Positions 34,675 to 44,206 of a stretch of DNA of 64,000 nt are shown in pieces; position 1 is the first letter of the stretch, and each line of letters begins with the position of its first letter. The notes under the pieces were generated by a model. That model was not told the DNA's origin. It saw only the letters and a list, made by a program, of their open reading frames with translations, and searched no databases. The position numbers and the translations under genes are program-made. This DNA comes from Saccharopolyspora montiporae (GTDB lineage: Bacteria; Actinomycetota; Actinomycetes; Mycobacteriales; Pseudonocardiaceae): contig NZ_JADEYC010000027.1 in assembly GCF_015209505.1 (NCBI RefSeq), positions 1-64,000 on the forward strand, given 5' to 3'.

Positions 34675-35571
34675 TCAGACCGCGTCCAGCTCGGCGGCGA
34701 TCTCGTCGAGCAGGCCCACCAGACCGGCCAGCGCCGGGTTCGGGTCGTCCTCGCGCCAGGCCAGCGCCAGCGGCAGCAGCGGTGCGTCGGTCACCGGAAC
34801 CAGCACCACACCGGGCAGTTTCAAGTGCCCCGCGGTCAGCGGCACCATGCCGATCCCGGCACCGGCGCCGACCAGGGACAGGATCGTGTGCGTGTCCGGG
34901 GCCTCCTGCCCGAAGTCCGGCACGAAACCCAGATCGGCGCACGCCTCGCGGACCACCTGGTTGACCACCGAACCCCGGTTGGCCGTGTAGCTGATGAACG
35001 TCTCCGGGCGCAAGTCGTCCAGACCGATCAAGTCCCGCTCCGCGAGCGGATGGTCGGCCGAGACCGCGGCCGCGAGCGGATGGCGCTGCAGTTCGCGCAG
35101 CTGCAGCCCCGCCGAGGGCACCGGCAGCCGCAACAACCCGACGTCGACCTCCTGCTGGTTGATCTGGTCCACCAGCTCCCCACCGAGCAGCGGGCTGACG
35201 ATGTCGAACCGCACGCGCGGGTAGCGCTCGCGGAACTTGCGCACGATCAGCAGCATCACCTGGTACGAGGTCTGCCCGCTGAAGCCCAGCCGCAGGGTGC
35301 CGATCTCCCCCGCCGCCGCCTGCCGCGCCGCGCGCGGGGCCGCCTCGGCCGAGCTCAGCGTGCGGCGGGCCTCGTCGAGGAACGCCTCCCCCGCCGCCGT
35401 GAGCGCCACCCGCCGGGTCGTCCGGCGCAGCAGCGCGACCCCGACCTCACCCTCCAGCCGCTTGATCTGCTGGGACAGCGGCGGCTGCGACATGTGCAAC
35501 CGCACGGCTGCACGCCGGAAGTTCAGCTCCTCGGCCACGGCGACGAACGCCTGCAGGTGCCGCAGCTCCAC
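34675..35571 (-). CDS. LysR-family transcriptional regulator
   Basis: This 298-residue LysR protein begins VELRHLQAFVAVAEELNFRRAA and has the winged helix SQPPLSQQIKRLEGEVGVALLRRT. A periplasmic-binding-like effector domain follows (LGFSGQTSYQVML, GAGIGMVP). GTG 35571 with GGAGG 5 nt upstream gives the canonical LysR N-terminus; the longer frame to 35637 is not needed. It diverges from the MHS transporter-acyl-CoA operon and probably controls it and itself from the 258-bp gap. Confidence 0.88.
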   Translation of the reverse strand: MELRHLQAFVAVAEELNFRRAAVRLHMSQPPLSQQIKRLEGEVGVALLRRTTRRVALTAAGEAFLDEARRTLSSAEAAPRAARQAAAGEIGTLRLGFSGQTSYQVMLLIVRKFRERYPRVRFDIVSPLLGGELVDQINQQEVDVGLLRLPVPSAGLQLRELQRHPLAAAVSADHPLAERDLIGLDDLRPETFISYTANRGSVVNQVVREACADLGFVPDFGQEAPDTHTILSLVGAGAGIGMVPLTAGHLKLPGVVLVPVTDAPLLPLALAWREDDPNPALAGLVGLLDEIAAELDAV

Positions 35572-35641
35572 ACCGACCTCCTGAAGCACGGGCGCCTTTT
35601 CCCTGGTCACCGACGATTGTTTCGCCGAGCGAATCAAAGCT

Positions 35642-35656
35642 ACACGAACTTGGTGT
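35642..35656. promoter_or_regulatory. Candidate LysR binding site
   Basis: ACAC (35642-35645) and GTGT (35653-35656) form an inverted repeat with a 7-bp spacer, set in an AT-richer stretch about 70 bp from the LysR start, where autoregulatory LysR sites usually lie. Confidence 0.35.
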
Positions 35657-35828
35657 TAGACGGAACACACCGGGCGGGCATAGCGTCACAGCACCCGGGA
35701 CGCGGCGCGGCGCTGGAGACGACACCGGCTGCTGCGCGAAACAGCTTGCACCGCAAGGCCGCACGATCGGCGGCAGCCGGTGGAACCACGCGGGCGGCAA
35801 CCGCCGCCGGAAACCACGGAGAGCCCCT

Positions 35829-37163
35829 TTGCGCACGAGAACCGCCACGGCCGACGGAAGGATGGGCCGAAGAGCCGGGATCGCCTCGTTCATCGGCACC
35901 AGCGTCGAGTGGTACGACTTCTACATCTACGGCACCGCCTCCGCGCTGGTGTTCGGGCAGCTGTTCTTCCCGGTCGCCACCCCCGCTGTCGGCATCCTGG
36001 TGTCGTTCGCGACGTTCTGGGTCGGCTTCCTGGCCCGACCGCTCGGCGGCATCCTGTTCGGCCACCTCGGCGACCGGATCGGCCGAAAGAAAACGCTGGT
36101 CACCACGCTGCTGCTGATGGGCGTGACCACCGTCGCCATCGGCCTGCTGCCCACCTACGCCAGCATCGGCCTGTGGGCGCCGCTGCTGCTGGTGCTGCTG
36201 CGCGTGGTGCAGGGGCTGGCCGTCGGCGGCGAATGGGGCGGAGCGGTGCTCATCGCCACCGAACACGCCCCGAAGAACCGCGGGATCCTCTCCGGTGCCT
36301 GGGCCCAGCAGGGGTCGCCGTCCGGGCAGATCCTGTCCTCGCTCGCGTTCACCATCGCCGCGCAGTTGCCCGACGAGGACTTCTACTCCTGGGGCTGGCG
36401 CGTGCCGTTCCTGGCCTCGGCGGTGCTGGTGGTGCTCGGCCTGGTCATCCGGCTCAGCGTCACCGAACCGCCCGCGCTGGAGCAGGTGCGCAAATCCGGC
36501 AACACGGCGCGGTTCCCGCTGCTGGACGTGCTGCGCAGCCACACGCTGCTCGTCGTGCTCGGCGTGTTCGCCTGCTCGATCGCCTTCTCCGCGGCCTACT
36601 TCAAGAACACCTTCGCGGTGTCCTGGGCCACCAACGAAGTCGGCTTCGACCGCGAGACGTTCATGACGGTCGTGCTCGTCGCCAGCATCACCCAGTTCGT
36701 GGTGCAACCGTTCGGCGCGGTCCTGGCCAGCAAGTTCGACGTGCGCCGCGTGGTGACGGTGCTGCTGCTGGCCGAACTGCCCGCCATGCCGCTGATGTTC
36801 GTACTGATCAGCACCGGCAGCTTCGCGTGGTCGGTCGTCGGCATGATCGTGGCCACCATCCCGCACGTGATGTTCTACGCGGTCGTGGCCGGTGTCCTGG
36901 CGCAATCCTTCCCCGCACGAGTGCGCTACACGGCCATCTCGCTGTCCTACGGGCTGGCCGGAACGCTGCTCGGCGGCACCACCCCCATGATCGGCCAGGC
37001 GCTGCTGACCGCGTCCGGCTCGATCGTCCCGGTCATCGGCTGGGCGCTGGCGACCGTGCTGATGTCGCTGTTCGGCGTGCGCGCACTGCTGGCCCGCGCA
37101 CCGGGCCCCGACGACGACGAGCCCGAGCGGCAGACCGCGCTCGCCGGATCCGACGAGAAGTGA
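35829..37163 (+). CDS. MFS metabolite:H+ symporter (MHS family), locus B
   Basis: This 444-residue protein has the MHS signature ASFIGTSVEWYDFYIYGTAS, GHLGDRIGRKKTL and GLAVGGEWGGAVLIATEHAP. It probably imports the carboxylic acid that the downstream CoA enzymes degrade. TTG 35829 is supported by CGGAGAG upstream; ATG 35862 has its GGAAGG directly adjacent and is less likely. The acyl-CoA dehydrogenase gene starts 13 bp after its stop, so it is the first gene of the operon, opposite the LysR gene. It is a distant paralogue of the transporter at 6886-8217. Confidence 0.86.
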   Translation: MRTRTATADGRMGRRAGIASFIGTSVEWYDFYIYGTASALVFGQLFFPVATPAVGILVSFATFWVGFLARPLGGILFGHLGDRIGRKKTLVTTLLLMGVTTVAIGLLPTYASIGLWAPLLLVLLRVVQGLAVGGEWGGAVLIATEHAPKNRGILSGAWAQQGSPSGQILSSLAFTIAAQLPDEDFYSWGWRVPFLASAVLVVLGLVIRLSVTEPPALEQVRKSGNTARFPLLDVLRSHTLLVVLGVFACSIAFSAAYFKNTFAVSWATNEVGFDRETFMTVVLVASITQFVVQPFGAVLASKFDVRRVVTVLLLAELPAMPLMFVLISTGSFAWSVVGMIVATIPHVMFYAVVAGVLAQSFPARVRYTAISLSYGLAGTLLGGTTPMIGQALLTASGSIVPVIGWALATVLMSLFGVRALLARAPGPDDDEPERQTALAGSDEK

Positions 37164-37176
37164 AGTGAGGAATCCC

Positions 37177-38319
37177 GTGGACAGCACCGTGTTCGACGAC
37201 GTACTGCGCACCGTGCGTGATTTCGTGCGCACCGAGGTCGTGCCCAGCGAGGACGAGATCGAGGAGACCGACGCCATCCCGGAGCGGCTGCGCAGCAAGG
37301 CAGCCGACATGGGACTGTTCGGCTTCGCCCTGCCCGAGGAATACGGCGGGCTGGGGCTGACCACCTCCGAGGACGTGCGCCTGGCCATGGAACTCGGGTA
37401 CGCGGTGCCCGCGTTCCGCTCGATGTTCGGCACCAACAACGGCATCGCCGGCCAGGTGATCGTGCGCAACGGCACCGATGAGCAGCGCCGGGAGTGGTTG
37501 CCGCGCTTGGCTTCCGGCCAGGCCGTGGCCTCGTTCGCGCTGACCGAGGACGGCGCCGGGTCCGACCCGAGCCGGGTGCGCACCCGCGCGGTGCGCGACG
37601 GGGCGGACTACCTGATCTCCGGCGCCAAGCGGTTCATCACCAACGCCCCGCACGCCGACCTGCTGGTCGTCTTCGCGCGCACCGACGAACAGGCCGAGCC
37701 GAACAAGGGCATTTCGGTGTTCCTGGTGCCGACCGGCCTGCCGGGCCTGACCATCGGCCCGCCGGACGCGAAAATGGGCCAGTCCGGGGCGCACACCGCC
37801 GAGGTGCACTTCGACGAGGTGCGGGTGCCCGCCACGGCGATCGTCGGCGGCCGGGAAGGCAGCGGGTTCACCGCGGCGATGTCCTCGCTGACCCGCGGCC
37901 GACTGCACATCGCCGCGATCTGCGTGGGCCTGGCCGGGCGCGTGCTCGACGAATCGGTGCGCGCCGCGGCCGAATCCGAGCAGGGCGGTGCGCCGATCAG
38001 CCGGTTCCAGCTGGTCCAGGCCCTGCTGGCCGAATCGCAGGCCGAGTACTACGCGGGCCGCTCGATGGTGCTGGAGGCCGCCCGCGAGTACGACGCCGGC
38101 ACCGACACCCGGCTCGCGCCGTCCTCGGCGAAGCTGTTCTGCAGCGAGATGGTCTCCCGGGTGGCCGACCGGGCGGTGCAGGTACACGGCGGCTCCGGCT
38201 ACATGCGCGGGGTGCCCGCCGAGCGGTTCTACCGGGACGCGCGGGTGTTCCGCATCTACGAGGGCACCAGCGAGGTGCAGAAGCTGATCATCGCCAAGCA
38301 GCTGCTGCGCAGCGTCTGA
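37177..38319 (+). CDS. Acyl-CoA dehydrogenase, locus B
   Basis: The 380-residue flavoenzyme has FALPEEYGGLGL, the FAD-contact FALTEDGAGSDPS, KRFITNAPHADLLVVFART, and the C-terminal QVHGGSGYMRG with IYEGTSEVQKLIIAKQLL, whose Glu is the catalytic base. It oxidises an acyl-CoA at alpha and beta carbons and passes electrons to ETF. GTG 37177 is preferred over GTG 37165 because TGAGG then lies 6 nt upstream. It sits between the transporter and the acyl-CoA synthetase, consistent with the second step after activation. Confidence 0.9.
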   Translation: MDSTVFDDVLRTVRDFVRTEVVPSEDEIEETDAIPERLRSKAADMGLFGFALPEEYGGLGLTTSEDVRLAMELGYAVPAFRSMFGTNNGIAGQVIVRNGTDEQRREWLPRLASGQAVASFALTEDGAGSDPSRVRTRAVRDGADYLISGAKRFITNAPHADLLVVFARTDEQAEPNKGISVFLVPTGLPGLTIGPPDAKMGQSGAHTAEVHFDEVRVPATAIVGGREGSGFTAAMSSLTRGRLHIAAICVGLAGRVLDESVRAAAESEQGGAPISRFQLVQALLAESQAEYYAGRSMVLEAAREYDAGTDTRLAPSSAKLFCSEMVSRVADRAVQVHGGSGYMRGVPAERFYRDARVFRIYEGTSEVQKLIIAKQLLRSV

Positions 38320-38340
38320 TCCCGCGACCAGGAGGATTCC

Positions 38341-40467
38341 ATGCCCGAAGGCAACGCCGCCGACGAGGCCGTGCACCGGCTGCTGCACCCGCGCTCCATC
38401 GCGATCCTGGGTGCCTCGGACAACCCGATCAAGCTCTCCGGCAGGCCGTTGGACCTGCTCAAGCGCTTCGACTACGCCGGGCGCATCCTGCCGATCAACG
38501 CGCGCCGCGCGGAAGTGCAGGGCCTTCCCGCGCACCGCAGCCTCGACGACGTCGACGGGGAGATCGACCTGGCGATGGTGATGGTCTCGGCCGAGCAGGT
38601 GGTCGAGGGCGTCCGCGCCTGCGCCAAACGCGGGATCCCCGCCGCGATCGTGGCCGCGGCCGGTTTCGCCGAATCCGGCGAGCGGGGACAGGTGTTGCAG
38701 CAGCAGCTCGCCGAGGTGATCGCCGAAACGGGGATCCGGGTGCTCGGGCCGAACTGCTTGGGCATGCTCGGGGTGCGCGAGCGGGCGCTGCCGTCGTTCA
38801 CCTCGGCGCTGGACGAGGACGTCCGGCTGCTGGACGGCCCGGTGGCCTTCGTCAGCCAGAGCGGGGCGTTCGGCACGTTCATCTTCAGCGAGGCGCAGCG
38901 CTCCGGCATCGGCATCTCGCACTTCCTCAACACCGGCAACGAGGTCGACCTGTCGGTGGCCGAAGTGCTGGGCGGTCTGGTCGAGTCCGAGCAGACCGGG
39001 GTGCTGCTGGCCTACCTGGAAGGCGTCAGCGACGGGCGGCGGCTGCTCGACGTCGCCCGGCGGGCCGGTGAGCTGGACAAACCGCTGCTCACGGTCAAGG
39101 TCGGCCGGTCGGAGGCCGGTGCCCGCGCCGCGGCCTCGCACACCGCCTCGCTGGCCGGCGCCGACGCCGTGTTCGACGGGGCGTGCCGCCAGTTCGGGCT
39201 GATCCGGCGCAACGGGACGGAACCGCTGCTGGACGCCGCCCAGCTGTTCGCCACCGGCAGGCGCACCCGCGGCAGACGGATGACCACGCTGTCGCTGTCC
39301 GGCGGCGCCGGGGTGCTCATGGCCGACGAGGCCAGCAGGCACGGGCTGACCGTCCAGCCGTGGGACGAGCGCTGGCAGCAGCGGATGGCTGCGGTCATCC
39401 CGGATTTCGGTTCGCCGCGCAACCCGGTCGACCTGACCGCGACGCTGATCAGCGAACCGGACATGCTGCGCCGCGCGCTGGAGGTCACGGTCGAGCACCC
39501 GGACACCGACATCGTGGTGGTCATGCTCGGCAACGCCGACAAAGGCTCCGAGCAGCTCATCGACGCGATCGACCGGGCGCACCGCAGCACCGACCGGCCG
39601 CTGGTCGTGGTTTGGACCGGCGGCAGCGGGCGCCCGCGGGAGCTGCTGCGCGAGCGGGGCATCCCCTGCTACACCGATCCCGGGCGCGCCGCCGACGCCC
39701 TGGCCGCGCTGGCCGAGCACAGCCTGCGGCCCCCGCTGCCGCGCCCGGTCCGCCCGCAGGACACCGACGAGCGGGTCGCCCGGGCGGTGCTGCAGGAGGC
39801 CCGCGACGCCGGGCGCACCCAGCTCGACGAGCACGAGTCCAGCAGGCTCATCGCCGCTTACGGCATCGCCTGCGCCGGGGCCCTGCCGGCCTCCGACGCC
39901 GCTGCGGCCGCGGCCGCAGCCGTCGAACTGGGTGGTCCGGTGGCGGTGAAGCTGCTGTCCACCGAGATCGGGCACAAGAGCGATATCGGCGGGGTGCGGC
40001 TGGGACTGCGCGCCGAGGAGGAGGTCCGTACCGCGACCGAGGACCTGCTGCGCATCGCCCGCGACGCGGGGGATCCGTCCGCCCGGGTGTTGGTGCAGCG
40101 GATGAGTTCCGGGGATGCCGAGCTCATCGCCGGGATCAAGCACGATCCGGCGTTCGGCCCGGTGGTCGTGGTCGGATTCGGCGGGGTGCTGGTGGACGTG
40201 CTCGCCGACAGCCAGGTGGGCATCGCCCCGCTGGACATCGCCTCGGCGCGGCGGCTGCTGCTGTCGCTGCGCGGTGCACCGCTGTTCGAGGGGGTGCGCG
40301 GCAAGCCGCCGTTGGACGTGGACGCCGCCGCGGAGGTCCTGGCCCGGCTGTCCTGGCTGGCCGCCGACCTCGGTGCGGAGATCGCCGAACTGGACGTGAA
40401 CCCGCTGCTGGTGTCCGACTCGGGCGCGGTGGCGGTGGACTGCCTCGCGGTGCTCGCGGACGGCTGA
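38341..40467 (+). CDS. ADP-forming acyl-CoA synthetase, locus B
   Basis: This 708-residue protein has the same domain order as the locus A enzyme: CoA-binding LHPRSIAILGASDNP, LGPNCLGMLG, the phospho-His loop AASHTASLAGAD, and ATP-grasp EIGHKSDIGGVRLGL with ELDVNPLLV. CCAGGAGG precedes ATG 38341. It would activate the imported acid for the acyl-CoA dehydrogenase encoded directly upstream. Similarity to the locus A protein is clear along the length but only moderate, so the two probably accept different acids. Confidence 0.89.
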   Translation: MPEGNAADEAVHRLLHPRSIAILGASDNPIKLSGRPLDLLKRFDYAGRILPINARRAEVQGLPAHRSLDDVDGEIDLAMVMVSAEQVVEGVRACAKRGIPAAIVAAAGFAESGERGQVLQQQLAEVIAETGIRVLGPNCLGMLGVRERALPSFTSALDEDVRLLDGPVAFVSQSGAFGTFIFSEAQRSGIGISHFLNTGNEVDLSVAEVLGGLVESEQTGVLLAYLEGVSDGRRLLDVARRAGELDKPLLTVKVGRSEAGARAAASHTASLAGADAVFDGACRQFGLIRRNGTEPLLDAAQLFATGRRTRGRRMTTLSLSGGAGVLMADEASRHGLTVQPWDERWQQRMAAVIPDFGSPRNPVDLTATLISEPDMLRRALEVTVEHPDTDIVVVMLGNADKGSEQLIDAIDRAHRSTDRPLVVVWTGGSGRPRELLRERGIPCYTDPGRAADALAALAEHSLRPPLPRPVRPQDTDERVARAVLQEARDAGRTQLDEHESSRLIAAYGIACAGALPASDAAAAAAAAVELGGPVAVKLLSTEIGHKSDIGGVRLGLRAEEEVRTATEDLLRIARDAGDPSARVLVQRMSSGDAELIAGIKHDPAFGPVVVVGFGGVLVDVLADSQVGIAPLDIASARRLLLSLRGAPLFEGVRGKPPLDVDAAAEVLARLSWLAADLGAEIAELDVNPLLVSDSGAVAVDCLAVLADG

Positions 40468-40501
40468 AGCAGCGGCAACGCATTCGAAGGGAGAAGCCGG
40501 G

Positions 40502-40879
40502 ATGGCCGAGATCGATCCCGCCGGAGCACCGGAAGTCGTGTTCCGGGACGGGCTGGCCGAAGGAGAACTGCGCTACCAGCGCTGCCGCGCGTGTTCGACG
40601 GCGGTGTTCCAACCGCGCGTGCTGTGCACCGGCTGCGGCAGCGACGACCTGTCCTGGGAACGCAGCAGCGGTCGCGGGACCGTTTACTCCACCACCGCGG
40701 TGCGCGGGCGCGGCGGCGCGCACAACGTCGCGCTGGTGGACCTGGACGAGGGGTTCCGGATGATGTCCAGAGTGGACGATATCGATCCCGGGTCGGTCGG
40801 GATCGGAATGCGGGTGGCGTTCACCACCGTCGAGGACAACGGGGACCCGGTGGCGGTGTTCCGGAAGGGATCGGCATGA
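40502..40879 (+). CDS. DUF35 OB-fold/zinc-ribbon protein, locus B
   Basis: This 125-residue protein has CRAC and CTGC zinc-ribbon pairs and the OB-fold ending [16 protein letters not shown]. It is the counterpart of the locus A DUF35 protein and overlaps the following thiolase-fold gene by 4 bp (ATGA), supporting a complex between the two products. AGGGAG precedes ATG 40502. Confidence 0.88.
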   Translation: MAEIDPAGAPEVVFRDGLAEGELRYQRCRACSTAVFQPRVLCTGCGSDDLSWERSSGRGTVYSTTAVRGRGGAHNVALVDLDEGFRMMSRVDDIDPGSVGIGMRVAFTTVEDNGDPVAVFRKGSA

Positions 40880-42024
40880 CACTGCGCGGCACGACGGCGG
40901 TGGCCGGGGTCGCCGAATCCGACCTCGGCGAGGTGGCCCCCGGTCTGACCCCGCTCGACCTGGTCGGGCAGGCCACCACCCGGGCGCTCGCGGACGCCGG
41001 CATTCCGAAGTCCGATGTGGATGGATTGTTCACAGCGTCCTCGTACTACCCGATGTCCGGTATGGACACCGCCGAATACCTCGGAATCCATCCGTCCTAT
41101 GTGGACGGTTCTACCATAGGTGGCAGCTCGTTCGTCTCGCACCTGCTGCACGCCGCGGCGGCCATCGAAGCCGGCCTGTGCAGCACGGCGCTGATCGTCT
41201 ACGGCAGCACCCAGCGCTCGGACGGCGGCAGGCTGGTCTCCCCGTCCAAGCCGAACCCGTACGAGGCGCCGTACAAGCCGCGCTACCCGATCAGCATGTA
41301 CGCCATGGCCGCGGCCCGGCACATGCACGAGTACGGCACCACCCGCGAGCAGCTGGCCGATGTGGCGGTGGCCGCGCGGCAGTGGGCGCAGCTGAACCCG
41401 GCCGCGTTCGAGCGCGGCCCGCTCAGCCGCCAGGACGTGCTCGACGCCCGGATGATCAGCGATCCGCTGACCACGCGGGACTGCTGCCTGGTCACCGACG
41501 GCGGCGGCGCCGTGGTGCTCACCAGCGCCGAACGAGCGCGCGACCTGGCCGCCACGCCGGCGTATCTGCTCGGTGCGGGCGAGGCCACTTGGCACCGCAA
41601 CATCTCCGAGATGCCGGACCTGACCACCACCGCCGCGCGCGACTCCGGACGGCGCGCGTTCGCGATGGCCGGACTGGGCCCGCAGGACATCGATGTCGTC
41701 GAGCTCTACGACGCCTTCACCATCAACCCGGTGCTGTTCCTGGAAGACCTCGGCTTCTGCGCCAAGGGCGAAGGCGGCCCGTTCGTCGCCGAGGGCATGA
41801 TCGCGCCGGGCGGCAAGCTACCGGTCAACACCAACGGCGGCGGGCTGTCCTACTGCCATCCCGGCATGTACGGGATCTTCACCATCATCGAGGCGGTGCG
41901 CCAGCTGCGCGGAACCTGCGGCGAGCGCCAGGTTCCGGGCGCGGAGACCGCGGTGGCCCACGGCAACGGCGGCGTGCTCTCCAGCCAGGTCACCGCCGTG
42001 TTCGGCACCGCAGCGACGCTCTGA
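40876..42024 (+). CDS. Thiolase-fold protein (SCP-x/Ltp2-like lyase), locus B
   Basis: At 382 residues it is the same length as the locus A protein. It starts [13 protein letters not shown] and carries [14 protein letters not shown], the conserved [16 protein letters not shown] with a catalytic-type His, and GNGGVLSSQ. The thiolase nucleophile position again lacks Cys ([11 protein letters not shown]). With the DUF35 partner it may cleave a beta-hydroxyacyl-CoA by retro-aldol chemistry. A very stable 14-bp hairpin follows its stop, so it is probably the last gene of the main transcript. Confidence 0.86.
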   Translation: MTLRGTTAVAGVAESDLGEVAPGLTPLDLVGQATTRALADAGIPKSDVDGLFTASSYYPMSGMDTAEYLGIHPSYVDGSTIGGSSFVSHLLHAAAAIEAGLCSTALIVYGSTQRSDGGRLVSPSKPNPYEAPYKPRYPISMYAMAAARHMHEYGTTREQLADVAVAARQWAQLNPAAFERGPLSRQDVLDARMISDPLTTRDCCLVTDGGGAVVLTSAERARDLAATPAYLLGAGEATWHRNISEMPDLTTTAARDSGRRAFAMAGLGPQDIDVVELYDAFTINPVLFLEDLGFCAKGEGGPFVAEGMIAPGGKLPVNTNGGGLSYCHPGMYGIFTIIEAVRQLRGTCGERQVPGAETAVAHGNGGVLSSQVTAVFGTAATL

Positions 42025-42032
42025 CGCGAACA

Positions 42033-42066
42033 GGGGTCCGGTGCCGCCGACTCGGCACCGGACCCC
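42033..42066 (+). terminator. 14-bp perfect hairpin after the locus B thiolase-fold gene
   Basis: GGGGTCCGGTGCCG (42033-42046) and CGGCACCGGACCCC (42053-42066) pair perfectly over a 6-nt loop, 9 nt after the stop codon. Confidence 0.75.
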
Positions 42067-42179
42067 CACGAACCCGACCGCGTCCGCACCGGCATCCTCG
42101 CGCAGGTGCGGACGGCGGGGGCGGATCGACACACCCCGCAGCGGCGCCGACCGCACCACCGACCCGGAAAGAGGGACAG

Positions 42180-42914
42180 ATGCTGCAGGACAAGACCGCC
42201 GTCATCACCGGCGGAGCCAAGGGGATCGGCCTGGCGATCGCCGAGACGTTCACCGCCGCAGGGGCCCGCGTGGTGCTGGCCGACGTCGACGGGGATCAGG
42301 CGCGCGAATCCGCCGCCAAACTCGGGGGTTCGGGAACGGCGCTCGGCGTGGCCTGCGACGTCACCGACCCGGACGCCGTGCGCGCTGCGGTGCACGCCGC
42401 CGCCGAGGAGTTCGGTTCGCTGGACGTCATGGTCAACAACGCCGGGATCACCCGGGATTCGACCATGCGCAAGATGCCGGTCGCCGACTTCGAAGCCGTG
42501 CTGGACGTGCACGTCAAGGGCGCGTGGCTGGGCACCCAGGCCGCCGCGGACGTGATGCGCGAGCAGGGCAGCGGTTCGATCGTGAACATCTCGTCCATCT
42601 CCGGCAAGGTCGGGATGGTCGGCCAGACCAACTACAGCGCGGCCAAGGCCGGCATCGTCGGCCTGACCAAGGCGTCGGCCAAAGAGGTCGCGCACAAGGG
42701 AGTCCGGGTCAACGCGGTGCAGCCGGGACTGATCCGCACCGACATGACCGCCGCGCTGCGCGAGGACGTCTGGCAGGCCAAGCTCGACGAGATCCCGATG
42801 CAGCGCGCCGGCGAGGCCGAGGAGGTCGGCAACGTGGTGCTGTTCTTGGCCTCGGACCTGTCGTCCTACATGACCGGCTGCGTCCTGGAGATCACCGGCG
42901 GCCGGCACCTCTGA
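42180..42914 (+). CDS. SDR, FabG/3-hydroxyacyl-CoA dehydrogenase-like
   Basis: This 244-residue protein has [20 protein letters not shown], catalytic NISSISG and YSAAKAG, and the C-terminal [14 protein letters not shown]. It resembles FabG/PhaB ketoreductases and could oxidise the hydroxyacyl-CoA of the locus B pathway. ATG 42180 has GAGGG 5 nt upstream. A strong hairpin separates it from the preceding operon, so it may have its own promoter or be expressed by read-through. A second hairpin follows. Confidence 0.88.
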   Translation: MLQDKTAVITGGAKGIGLAIAETFTAAGARVVLADVDGDQARESAAKLGGSGTALGVACDVTDPDAVRAAVHAAAEEFGSLDVMVNNAGITRDSTMRKMPVADFEAVLDVHVKGAWLGTQAAADVMREQGSGSIVNISSISGKVGMVGQTNYSAAKAGIVGLTKASAKEVAHKGVRVNAVQPGLIRTDMTAALREDVWQAKLDEIPMQRAGEAEEVGNVVLFLASDLSSYMTGCVLEITGGRHL

Positions 42915-42922
42915 CGGGCAGC

Positions 42923-42960
42923 GGCCCCGGGCGAGGCGAGGCACGCCGCACCCCGGGGCC
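42923..42960. terminator. Hairpin after the locus B SDR
   Basis: GGCCCCGGG (42923-42931) pairs with CCCGGGGCC (42952-42960) over a 20-nt loop, between the SDR stop and the convergent ESX-substrate gene cluster. Confidence 0.6.
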
Positions 42961-43021
42961 CGCCCCCGCGGTCATCGGGCGGTGCGCCATCAGCGAGGAC
43001 GTCGCGCACCGGAACCGCCGG

Positions 43022-44206
43022 TCACCGAGCCGGGTAGTCGTAGCCCGCCTGGTCGGATTCCTCGCGAGACCGCCAGGCTGCCTCGGCGTCGTACCGCTTG
43101 CCCACCTGTGACTCGTGGGTGGAGTCGGGACCGTCTGCCGGACGTCGACCTCCCGCGCCGCCCCCGTAGAACGGGACCGCGCCACCGGCCGCACCCGGCG
43201 ATGCGGAGCTCATGCCACCGCCGGTGCTGTGCCCCGCAGCGGCCACCCCGCCCGTGCCGGTGTAGGCGCCGGCGGCGAGACCGGTTGACGCACCGGTACT
43301 TCCGATACCCGCGTAGGACGCGGCGCCGGTGCTCGACGGGCTCACCTGCTGTGCCTCGCCGACGCCGTCCCGCGAAGAATCGCCGGAACCGGTGCGCAAC
43401 GACGAGGTGCTCGCCGTCCCGCTCGGTGCACCGCCGCCGCCCGAGGCCTGTTGTCCGATCGCCGCGATCGTCCCGGTCAACCTCGCCAGCGCTGTCGCCG
43501 CCGAGTCCACGTGCTGCATGAGTCCCTGCAGGCTGGAAAGCAGCTCCTGCATCTTCTGCGCGATCCGCCCGCCGTAGTCGGTGGCGACCTGCACGCTCTG
43601 CGGGATCGCCGCCGCGATGCTCGCGCCGCCGGTCGCCTGTGCCGCGGCGACCGCCTGGTTGAGGATCATGATGATCCGCCCGACGGCCTCGTTGATCAGC
43701 ACCGTGACCTCGGCGTGCGTCTTCGCGACGGCCTCGCCGGCACCTGCCGCGGACTCGGCCAGCGCCTGGCTGGCTTGCCCGAGCCCGTTGAGGCTGTGCA
43801 CCAGCTCAGCACCGGTCTGCAGATACCCCGTCGCCGCCGCGCCGGACCAGCCACCGGTCTCCGACGCGGCCGCCTGCTGGTAGGACGCAGCGGTCGAGAA
43901 GATCGCCTGCCCGGCGTCCAGGAAGGACTGCGTGCCGCTGGACACCGCGCCCGGATCGGCGGTCAGCTGCTGGAGCGGTTCGACCAAGAACGACACGGCC
44001 TCGGTGATGAAGCCGAATCCGGCGCTGGAGAGGGCAGACAGCGGATCAGGCACCGCGGCCGATAGCTCCGCCCCCGCGCTGCCGAGATCCGCGGAGAGCC
44101 ATCCGCGGCCGCGCACGGCCTCGGTGGTCGCCTTCAGCTCCTCGACCAGCTGAGCGGTACCGGACCCGCCGGTGCTCGCCGCTGATGTGCTGCCCGGTGG
44201 GGTCAC
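43022..44206 (-). CDS. WXG100/EspB-like type VII secretion substrate
   Basis: The 394-residue product has a helical N-terminal region of about 260 residues with a WxG turn (W120-S-G) in a helical hairpin, and a Ser/Gly/Thr/Ala-rich disordered C-terminus, as in EspB and PPE-like ESX substrates. It lacks a signal peptide. GTG 44206 overlaps the EspC-like stop as GTGA. It is the last gene of a six-gene cluster containing EspG-like and EspC-like genes. It is probably secreted through an ESX machine encoded elsewhere. Confidence 0.7.
   Translation of the reverse strand: MTPPGSTSAASTGGSGTAQLVEELKATTEAVRGRGWLSADLGSAGAELSAAVPDPLSALSSAGFGFITEAVSFLVEPLQQLTADPGAVSSGTQSFLDAGQAIFSTAASYQQAAASETGGWSGAAATGYLQTGAELVHSLNGLGQASQALAESAAGAGEAVAKTHAEVTVLINEAVGRIIMILNQAVAAAQATGGASIAAAIPQSVQVATDYGGRIAQKMQELLSSLQGLMQHVDSAATALARLTGTIAAIGQQASGGGGAPSGTASTSSLRTGSGDSSRDGVGEAQQVSPSSTGAASYAGIGSTGASTGLAAGAYTGTGGVAAAGHSTGGGMSSASPGAAGGAVPFYGGGAGGRRPADGPDSTHESQVGKRYDAEAAWRSREESDQAGYDYPAR

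Noticed and set aside
37033..40143. 1036-codon minus-strand frame
   Set aside because: Antisense shadow of the locus B acyl-CoA dehydrogenase and synthetase genes; composition is typical of a reversed frame.
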